A stretch of DNA of 64,000 nucleotides from an uncultured Craurococcus sp. Its GTDB lineage: Bacteria > Pseudomonadota > Alphaproteobacteria > Acetobacterales > Acetobacteraceae. The stretch covers positions 1 through 64,000 of the forward strand of contig CADCTD010000126.1 of assembly GCA_902805545.1 (NCBI GenBank), given 5' to 3'. The notes under the pieces were generated by a model. The model ran no database searches. It was not told where the DNA came from and worked only from the letters and a program-made list of their open reading frames with translations. The position numbers and the translations under genes are program-made. Position 1 is the first letter of the stretch, and the number at the start of each line of letters is the position of its first letter. Positions 51,105 to 64,000 of the stretch are shown piece after piece.

Positions 51105-53186
51105 TCAACCCGCCCGCAAGGTCTCCATGGCGGCTTCCCTGCCGAACAGGCGAAGCAGGAGGCGGATGGCCTGGCCGCGGGGAGCGGTCAGCGCCGGGTC
51201 CTTCTCCAGCAGCAAGGCGGCGTCGCGGTTGGCCATGGTGACGAGGCCGTCCTGTGCCTCGGCCTCCGGCAGGCCGAGGCGGAAGACGGGGGCGCCGGAT
51301 TGCCGGGTGCCGAGCGCCTCCCCGCCGCCGCGCAGGCGGAAATCGGCATCGGCGATGGCGAAGCCGTCCTCGGTGTCGCGCAGGATCAGCAGCCGCTCGC
51401 GCGAGGCGAGGCCGAGCGCCTCGTCATAGAGCAGCATGCAGTAGCTGGCCTCGGCGCCACGGCCGACCCGGCCGCGGAGCTGGTGGAGCTGGGCGAGGCC
51501 GAAATGGTCGGCATGCTCGACCACCATCACCGTGGCCTCCGGCACGTCGACGCCGACCTCGATGACGGTGGTGGCGACCAGCAGCTTCGTGCGGCCAGCG
51601 GCGAAGTCGCGGATGGCCCGCTCTCGGATCTCGGGGTCGAGGCGGCCATGGGCGAGGCCGACCTGGCCGGGGAAGCGCTCGGAGAGCTCGGCGAAGCGGG
51701 TCTCGGCGGCGGCCATGTCCACCAACTCCGATTCGGCGACATGGGGGACGACCCAGTAGACCCGCGCCCCGCGTTCCATCGCCCTTCCGATGCCGGCGAC
51801 CACCTCGGGCAGGCTGCGCAGCCCGTGCAGGGTGGTGGTGATGGGCTGCCGCCCGGCCGGCTTGCCGGCGAGGCGGGACACGGCCATCTCGCCCCATTGG
51901 GTCAGCAGCAGGGTGCGGGGGATGGGGGTTGCCGTCATCACCAGCATGTCGGCTTCGCCGCCCTTCTCGGCCAGCAGCAGGCGCTGGGCGACGCCGAAGC
52001 GGTGCTGCTCGTCGACCACCGCCAATCCGAGGTCGCGGAAGGCGACGCCCTCCTGGAACAGCGCATGGGTGCCGATGGCGATCTGGACGGAGCCGCTGGC
52101 AAGGCCCGAGAGGACCCGCTTGCGCTGGGCGCCCTTCACGCTGCCGGCCAGCAGCTCCACCCGCACGCCGGCGGGGGTGCAGAGCCGGCTCAGGGTGCGG
52201 GTGTGCTGGCGGGCGAGGAGCTCGGTCGGAGCCATCAGCGCGGCCTGGGTGCCGGCCTCGACGGCGCGGAGCATGGCGAGCGCGGCGACCAGGGTCTTGC
52301 CGGCGCCGACATCGCCCTGGAGCAGGCGGAGCATGCGGTGGGGCGCGGCGAGGTCGGCATCGATCTCGCGGAGCGCATGGGCCTGGGACGGGGTGAGGGG
52401 GTGGCCGAAGGCGGCGAGCGCCTGGGCGCGGAGATGGCCACCGCCTTCGAGCGCCCGGCCTGGGCGCTGGCGGACGCGGCGGCGGACCAGCGCGAGGGCG
52501 ACCTGTCCGGCCAGGGCCTCGTCATAGGCGAGGCGGGTGCGGTGGACGGGCGGCGGCGGGGCCTCGGGCGCCTGCAGGGTCCTGAGGGCCAAGGCGAAGC
52601 CGGGCCAGCCCTCGCGGCGCAGCAGGGCCGGGTCGTGCCATTCCGGCAGGGACGGGATGCGGTCGAGCGCCGGGGCCATGGCCTTGGCGATCTGGGCCGT
52701 GCGGAGGCCCTGGACCAGCGGCCAGACCGGCTCCAGCTCCGGCAGGCCCTCTGGCCCGGTGGCGCTCAGCGGGTTGATCATGGAATAGGCGCCTGCCTCG
52801 GCCTTCACCTTGCCGGCGAAGAGGCGGTCCGTGCCCGGCGGGAGGAGCTGCCGCAGCCATTCCAGCCTGCCGTTGATGAAGCGGATCAGTAGGGGCTTGC
52901 CCGCGGCCTCGGCGCGGACCTCCACATAGCCCCGGCCGGTGCGGGAGCGGGCGGCGCGGTGGCCGACGACCAGGGCAGGCAGAATGACCTCCGCGTCGGC
53001 AGGCGCCTCCGCCGGGCTCTCGATGCGGGTGCGGGTGGCGTAGCGCTCCGGCAGGTGGAACAGGAGATCGAGCACGCGCGTGCCGGCGACCGCCTCGGCC
53101 ATGCGCTTGGCGATCATCGGCCCCACCCCGGGCAGGCTGCCAAGCGGCGCGAAGACGGGGGTAAGGTCGGCATGCTCCGGATTCAT
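51105..53186 (-). CDS. recG: ATP-dependent DNA helicase RecG
   Basis: 693 residues. N-terminal wedge domain (PGVGPMIAKRMAEA, LFHLPERYATRT), helicase motif I GDVGAGKT, motif II DEQHRFGV, motif III TATPIPRT, and RGRVGRGAEASYC with the C-terminal TRQSGAPVFRLG. It reverses stalled forks and processes Holliday junctions. ATG 53186 gives the standard N-terminus; the frame is open further upstream without similarity. Divergent from sdhE-mfd, with an 87-base shared region. Confidence 0.95.
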   Translation of the reverse strand: MNPEHADLTPVFAPLGSLPGVGPMIAKRMAEAVAGTRVLDLLFHLPERYATRTRIESPAEAPADAEVILPALVVGHRAARSRTGRGYVEVRAEAAGKPLLIRFINGRLEWLRQLLPPGTDRLFAGKVKAEAGAYSMINPLSATGPEGLPELEPVWPLVQGLRTAQIAKAMAPALDRIPSLPEWHDPALLRREGWPGFALALRTLQAPEAPPPPVHRTRLAYDEALAGQVALALVRRRVRQRPGRALEGGGHLRAQALAAFGHPLTPSQAHALREIDADLAAPHRMLRLLQGDVGAGKTLVAALAMLRAVEAGTQAALMAPTELLARQHTRTLSRLCTPAGVRVELLAGSVKGAQRKRVLSGLASGSVQIAIGTHALFQEGVAFRDLGLAVVDEQHRFGVAQRLLLAEKGGEADMLVMTATPIPRTLLLTQWGEMAVSRLAGKPAGRQPITTTLHGLRSLPEVVAGIGRAMERGARVYWVVPHVAESELVDMAAAETRFAELSERFPGQVGLAHGRLDPEIRERAIRDFAAGRTKLLVATTVIEVGVDVPEATVMVVEHADHFGLAQLHQLRGRVGRGAEASYCMLLYDEALGLASRERLLILRDTEDGFAIADADFRLRGGGEALGTRQSGAPVFRLGLPEAEAQDGLVTMANRDAALLLEKDPALTAPRGQAIRLLLRLFGREAAMETLRAG

Positions 53187-53220
53187 CGCGCGGAACCGCA
53201 GATGCGGCCGCCGCGTCGGG

Positions 53221-53249
53221 CTGACAGGATTCCCATAGGCCCTTATATG
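53221..53249 (+). promoter_or_regulatory. Predicted sigma-70 promoter for sdhE-mfd
   Basis: CTGACA (53221-53226) and TATATG (53244-53249) with a 17-base spacer; five of six and four of six consensus matches. It would start transcription about 18 bases before the sdhE ATG. Confidence 0.6.
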
Positions 53250-53273
53250 CCAGCCCCCAGGCCAGACAGCGAC

Positions 53274-53590
53274 ATGCCCAGCGATCACTCCGCTCCCGAC
53301 CCGACCGAGCTCGACCCGCGCCGCCGGCGCCTGCTTTTCCGCGCCCGCCATCGGGGCACGAAGGAGGCCGACCTGATGATCGGCGCCTTCGTCGAGCGCC
53401 TGGTCGCCGGCTTTTCCGAGGCCGAGCTGGAGGAGCTGGAGGCGGTGCTGGAATACCCGGATGTCGACCTGTCCGACTGGCTGACCGGCCGCCGGCCCAT
53501 CCCGCCCGAATGCCGGACGCCGATGCTCGACCGCATGGCCGTGGAATGCGCAGCCCCCGGTGCCGGCCTGCCCGAGGGCCTGCGCCGGCC

Positions 53591-53594
<4 letters not shown>
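53274..53594 (+). CDS. sdhE: Succinate dehydrogenase assembly factor 2 (SdhE)
   Basis: 106 residues. The DUF339 signature LLFRARHRGTKEADLMIG contains the essential RGxxE motif (Arg27-Gly28...Glu31), followed by the acidic ELEELEAVLEYPDVDL and WLTGR. SdhE promotes covalent FAD attachment to SdhA. The stop overlaps the mfd start (ATGA), coupling the two genes, an order common in alphaproteobacteria. An in-frame ATG at 53247 overlaps the promoter and is unlikely. Confidence 0.92.
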
Positions 53595-57087
<3,493 letters not shown>

Positions 57088-57091
<4 letters not shown>

Positions 57092-57738
57092 GCGGGCGCG
57101 GACAGCCCGGCGCAGAGGAAGGGCAGGATTTCCGCCACGGCGCGCTCGAAATCGCCGCTGTCGCAGGCGCCGCCGGACATGGTCTCCAGCCGGCCGGTGC
57201 GGAGCAGGGTGTAGCGATAGGCGCCCATCATGAAGTAGAGGCGCCAGCACAGCACCTCATGCGGCAGGTGGGGCAGGATGTGGGCGAACTCCGCCACATA
57301 GGCGAGCGTCGTGTCGTCATAGACCGCGCTCAGCACCTCCTTGGCGATGTCGTCCGGCTCGGTATGCAGGCGGGCATGCATGCGCATGGTGGCGCGGCCC
57401 TCCGGCGTCCGGCCGTTCAGCATAAAGGGGGTGACGAAGCTGCGGACCAGCGCCTCCAGCGGGATCGGTGCCGCGCCGTGCTGCGCCCTGGCCTCGGCGA
57501 GGGCGTGGCGGCGGGCCTCGGTCACCTGCTCGGCGCCGCGGCGATAGGCGGCTTTGAACAGCTCCCGCTTTGCGCCGAAATGGTAGTGGAGCTGGGCGAG
57601 GTTGACCCCGGCCGCCTGGGCGATCGCGCGGGTGGAGGCGGCGGCATAGCCATGTTCGGCGAAGAGCGCTTGCGCCATGTCGAGGATGCGCTCCCGCGCG
57701 CTGGGGGCGGCGTCCGCAGGCTTCGGCTTCTCGGTCAC
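57088..57738 (-). CDS. TetR-family transcriptional regulator
   Basis: 216 residues. N-terminal helix-turn-helix: ILDMAQALFAEHGYAAASTR, AIAQAAGVNLAQLHYHFGAK. A C-terminal domain of the CerR/DUF1956 kind follows (SFVTPFMLNGRTPEGRATMRM). GTG 57738 is the only suitable start. It is divergent from the VOC/TPP-enzyme genes, and a palindrome in the 97-base gap is a likely operator, so it probably represses both sides and responds to the substrate of that cluster. Confidence 0.87.
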
Positions 57739-57797
57739 CGCCGTCCCTCTTCTCCGCTGGCCCGCCTTGACAGGGGCGGCGCCGGGTATCGAGATAT

Positions 57798-57809
57798 GGT
57801 CGAACGACC
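57798..57809. promoter_or_regulatory. Palindromic operator candidate for the TetR regulator
   Basis: GGTCGAACGACC is a perfect inverted repeat (GGTCG-AA-CGACC) centred in the gap between the tetR-type gene and the divergent VOC gene, 26 bases before the latter's start. Size and place fit a TetR dimer site. Confidence 0.65.
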
Positions 57810-57834
57810 GACTGCCTGGCAAGGGAGGGGCGCC

Positions 57835-58230
57835 ATGCCGCTGCACGGGCTGAACCACTACACCATCCGGGCTGCCGACCTGGAGCGGACCAAGGATTTC
57901 TACGTGGATGTCCTCGGCCTCGAGATCGGCTACCGGCCGCCGCTCGGCTTCGAGGGGTACTGGCTCTATTGCGGCGGGGAGCCCACCGTCCACATCATCG
58001 GGCCGCGGGAGCGGGATGCGCACCTGGCCCGCGAGCCGGGGCCGACGGGGCTGCTCGACCACATCGCCTTCTCCTGCACCGGCCTTGCCGAGATGAAGGC
58101 GCGGCTTGCCGCCCGGGGGATCGAGCATGAGGAGCGGGTGATCCCGCGCGACCGGCAGACCCAGCTCTTCCTCTTCGATCCGGATGGCGTGGCGGTCGAG
58201 CTCAACTACCCGCCGAGCGAGACGGTCTGA
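57835..58230 (+). CDS. VOC-superfamily (glyoxalase/dioxygenase fold) protein
   Basis: 131 residues, paired beta-alpha-beta-beta-beta modules. Metal ligands are probably His8 (LNHYTI), His76 (LDHIAF) and Glu122 (VAVELNY). DLERTKDFYVDVLGLEIGYRP is the standard VOC opening. May be an isomerase, glyoxalase or dioxygenase. AAGGGAGGGG precedes the ATG. Followed after five bases by the TPP-enzyme genes, suggesting one pathway. Confidence 0.87.
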   Translation: MPLHGLNHYTIRAADLERTKDFYVDVLGLEIGYRPPLGFEGYWLYCGGEPTVHIIGPRERDAHLAREPGPTGLLDHIAFSCTGLAEMKARLAARGIEHEERVIPRDRQTQLFLFDPDGVAVELNYPPSETV

Positions 58231-58235
58231 GCGGC

Positions 58236-58766
58236 ATGGAGCGGGCTTGGCACCAGGTCGCCCTCGATGTGCTGAAGGCGAACGAGGTCCGCCTTATCCC
58301 CTATGTGCCGGACAATGTGCTGAAGCCGTTGATTGCCGCTCTTCATGCCGACCCCTTCTTCCACGCCTTCACCGTGGCGCGGGAGGAGGAGGCGGTGGGC
58401 ATCGTCGCCGGGGCCTGGATGGCGGGCACCAAGGGCATGGTGCTGATGCAGACGAGCGGCTTCGCAACGCTCGCCAATGTGCTGGCGAGCCTGCCCTGCG
58501 CTTTCCAGATTCCGGTGCTGCTGACGATCAGCGAACGGGGGACGATGGGCGAGTTCAATCTCGGCCAGGCGGCGGTGTGGCGGACGATGCGGCCGACGCT
58601 GGAGGCGCTCGGGATGGAGCACCACGTCATCACCCGGCTCGACGAATGCGAGTTCATCATGGACCGCACCATCCGCCAGGCGCATCTGACGCAGATGCCG
58701 GCGGCGCTGATCCTCTCGCCGCTGCTGACCGGCGGCAAGGCGGTGACGCGGCAGGTGGTCGCATGA
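58236..58766 (+). CDS. TPP-dependent decarboxylase alpha subunit, sulfopyruvate/phosphonopyruvate decarboxylase-like
   Basis: 176 residues, the pyrimidine-binding domain of a split ThDP enzyme. The activating glutamate lies in AREEEAVGIVAGAW (Glu50-52), followed by LMQTSGFATLANVLAS and ISERGTMGEFNLGQ. Splitting into two short chains, with the other domain encoded next, is typical of ComD/ComE sulfopyruvate decarboxylase and relatives. The true 2-oxoacid is unknown; no coenzyme M or phosphonate genes are near. Confidence 0.82.
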   Translation: MERAWHQVALDVLKANEVRLIPYVPDNVLKPLIAALHADPFFHAFTVAREEEAVGIVAGAWMAGTKGMVLMQTSGFATLANVLASLPCAFQIPVLLTISERGTMGEFNLGQAAVWRTMRPTLEALGMEHHVITRLDECEFIMDRTIRQAHLTQMPAALILSPLLTGGKAVTRQVVA

Positions 58767-59364
58767 CCGCGGCGCATAATGCGAAGCGGATGTACCGCTT
58801 CGACCTCATGCAGCGGCTGGTGGCGCGGCTGGAGCATGAGGAGGCGGTGATCGGCGGGATCGGCAACACCAATTTCGACCTCTGGTCCGCCGGGCACCGG
58901 CCGCAGAATTTCTACATGCTGGGCAGCATGGGGCTGGCGGTTCCGATCGCCCTCGGCGTGGCGCTGGCGCAGCCGCGGAGGAAGGTCTTCGCGGTTGAGG
59001 GGGACGGCTCCCTGCTGATGCAGCTCGGCTGCCTCGCCACCGTCGCCACCCTGGCGCCGCAGAACCTGGCGATCCTCGTCCTGGACAACGGCATGTACCA
59101 GATCACCGGCGGGCAGGAGACGCCGGCGGCGCGGGCCGACTTCGCCGCCATCGCCCGGGGCTGCGGCCTGGCCGGCGCGGCCTGGGCTGCGGATGAGGCG
59201 GATTTCGAGCGGCTGGTCGGGCAATGCCTGACGATCGACGGGCCGCATTTCATCGCGGCGAAGCTCGACGATCAGCCGCCGGTGACGCAGACGGAGCGCG
59301 ATCCCCCACAGATCCGTGACCGGTTCATGCGGGGGATGGGGGCGAAGCAAAGCAAGCTTCCCGG

Positions 59365-59368
<4 letters not shown>
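58763..59368 (+). CDS. TPP-dependent decarboxylase beta subunit, ComE-like
   Basis: 201 residues, the diphosphate-binding half. The ThDP motif runs from Gly80-Asp81-Gly82 (EGDGSLLMQ) to Asn109 ([11 protein letters not shown]), about 28 residues as usual. [20 protein letters not shown] and [15 protein letters not shown] match sulfopyruvate decarboxylase beta chains. ATGA overlap with the alpha gene. Ends convergently with uvrA, the stops sharing CTAG. Confidence 0.84.
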
Positions 59369-62247
<2,879 letters not shown>

Positions 62248-62280
62248 GCGGGGTCCTGCTCCACGGGGCGCGCGGCCCGC

Positions 62281-62295
62281 GTTCGCCTTGTGTTC
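62281..62295. promoter_or_regulatory. LexA operator between uvrA and ssb
   Basis: GTTC-GCCTTGT-GTTC is an exact match to the alphaproteobacterial LexA box GTTC-N7-GTTC. It lies 34 bases upstream of uvrA and 88 upstream of ssb, overlapping the predicted ssb -35. Confidence 0.88.
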
Positions 62296-62316
62296 TGGCA
62301 GTGATGACATTATATG
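62288..62316 (+). promoter_or_regulatory. Predicted ssb promoter
   Basis: TTGTGT (62288-62293) and TATATG (62311-62316) with a 17-base spacer. The -35 overlaps the LexA operator, so LexA binding would block it. On the other strand TATAAT (62314-62309) may serve as the uvrA -10, though no good -35 accompanies it. Confidence 0.6.
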
Positions 62317-62382
62317 GGGCTGGCGGGAAGGGCTTTCGGCAGGCATGGTCCTTCCCTTTCAGCTTCCAGGGATTCGGACGGC

Positions 62383-62919
62383 ATGGCCGGCAGCGTCAAC
62401 AAGGTTATCCTGGTGGGCAATCTGGGGCGTGACCCCGAGGTCCGCAACATGCAGTCCGGCGACCGGGTGGTGAGTTTCTCCATCGCAACCAGCGAGTCGT
62501 GGGCCGACCGCGCCTCCGGCGAGCGGAAGGAGAAGACCCAGTGGCACCGGATCGCCATCTTCAACCAGAAGCTCGGCGAGATCGCCGAGAAATACCTGAA
62601 GAAGGGCAGCAAGGTCTATCTCGAAGGCCAGCTCGAGAGCCGGAAGTATACCGACAAGGACGGTAATGAGCGCGAGGTCACCGAGGTGGTGCTCAGCCGT
62701 TTCCGGGGCGAGCTGACCCTGCTCGACGGCCGCGGTGGCGCGGGTGGCGAGATGGGCGAGGGCGGCGGTGGCGCCGGGTATGGTGGCGGCGGCCGCTCCT
62801 CTGGCGGCTTCGAGCGCTCGGGCGGGGGCGACCGTGGCGGCGCCTCGCGCGGCGGCGGCGGGGGCTGGGACAAGCCGAAGGGCGGGGCGAGCGACCTCGA
62901 CGACGACATCCCCTTCTGA
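62383..62919 (+). CDS. ssb: Single-stranded DNA-binding protein
   Basis: 178 residues. OB fold with [40 protein letters not shown] and [21 protein letters not shown]; a Gly-rich flexible linker (about 115-168); acidic tip DLDDDIPF that recruits repair partners. The gene is divergent from uvrA with a shared LexA site. ATG 62383 is the standard start. Confidence 0.97.
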   Translation: MAGSVNKVILVGNLGRDPEVRNMQSGDRVVSFSIATSESWADRASGERKEKTQWHRIAIFNQKLGEIAEKYLKKGSKVYLEGQLESRKYTDKDGNEREVTEVVLSRFRGELTLLDGRGGAGGEMGEGGGGAGYGGGGRSSGGFERSGGGDRGGASRGGGGGWDKPKGGASDLDDDIPF

Positions 62920-62954
62920 GGCAGCCTTTCTGCGCCCGTCGGGCCCCTGGCGAT

Positions 62955-62984
62955 TTGGCGTCGGGGCCGGGAGTGCCTATATAT
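62955..62984 (+). promoter_or_regulatory. Predicted gyrA promoter
   Basis: TTGGCG (62955-62960) and TATATA (62979-62984) with an 18-base spacer, in the 157-base gap between ssb and gyrA. The implied 5' leader is about 85 bases and GC-rich. Confidence 0.6.
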
Positions 62985-63076
62985 AGGGCTGATGGAACCC
63001 GCGGGCCGAGGCCCGCCGGGCGCCCGGCCATTGCCATTCCGGCGGGGCCGGCCGAGCCCCAAGGAAACCGAGACGC

Positions 63077-64000
<924 letters not shown>

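Noticed and set aside
51050-51105. Short direct repeat (GAGACCCCCAGG-like) between recG and the GldA-like gene
   Set aside because: Only two to three imperfect copies of about 15 bases; no gene or known element goes with it. It may merely mark a small duplication.

Overview
The window is high-GC, densely packed chromosomal DNA with long codon-biased genes on both strands, many ATGA/TGATG start-stop overlaps and no phage, insertion sequence or CRISPR array. Several gene sets point to an alphaproteobacterium, most likely Acetobacteraceae (Roseomonas-like). These are the ppiD-trpE-trpGDC-moaC-moeA-lexA neighbourhood, LexA operators of the alphaproteobacterial form GTTC-N7-GTTC, a CtrA-like regulator, a PQQ alcohol dehydrogenase, a Bug-family binding protein and a KGG-repeat stress protein. 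The family assignment is an inference from gene content; no 16S gene is present.

Layout. 1-5.6 kb: a CoA-transferase/racemase cut by the window edge, a KGG stress protein and a polyamine-type ABC importer operon, followed by tRNA-Ser(GCT). 5.9-12.6 kb: two MFS transporters, a secreted PQQ/heme alcohol dehydrogenase, a small acidic protein, a thioesterase and a thioredoxin-reductase-like flavoprotein. 12.7-17.3 kb: protocatechuate 3,4-dioxygenase (pcaHG), a divergent alpha/beta hydrolase lacking its nucleophile serine, a fused scar of two broken genes, a sugar kinase and a small hypothetical gene. 17.5-22.6 kb: a phytase-like secreted protein, then an operon of methyltransferase, glycosyltransferase and PlcP-like phosphoesterase facing a diacylglycerol kinase across a control region with Pho-box-like repeats. 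22.6-37 kb: a zinc alcohol dehydrogenase, gltX, comEC, lexA, moeA, moaC, trpC, trpD, trpG, a 44-residue small gene, a trp leader peptide with attenuator, an amidohydrolase, trpE and ppiD. 37-46 kb: tpiA, a deacetylase-family protein, an aminotransferase, a hydrolase, DUF192, a lytic transglycosylase, a frameshifted Rid gene, an atypical CtrA-like regulator, msrP and a Bug protein. 46-64 kb: a Gld-type ABC export operon with DUF4340 and Nudix genes, recG, sdhE-mfd, a TetR-controlled VOC/TPP-enzyme cluster, uvrA and ssb, and the start of gyrA.

How the parts work together. DNA-damage functions are prominent: lexA, uvrA, ssb, recG, mfd and gyrA. Two control regions carry exact GTTC-N7-GTTC operators, one in front of lexA and one between uvrA and ssb. 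The trpGDC genes sit behind a leader encoding a Trp-Tyr-Arg-Trp-Tyr peptide and a terminator hairpin, which predicts classical attenuation, while trpE lies upstream of the attenuator with ppiD. The plcP-like/glycosyltransferase/methyltransferase operon opposite a DAG kinase, with an 18-base sequence close to the PhoB box, matches phosphate-starvation membrane-lipid remodelling. The most notable findings are this lipid operon, the trp leader with its adjacent 44-codon gene, the serine-less hydrolase, and three decayed genes.
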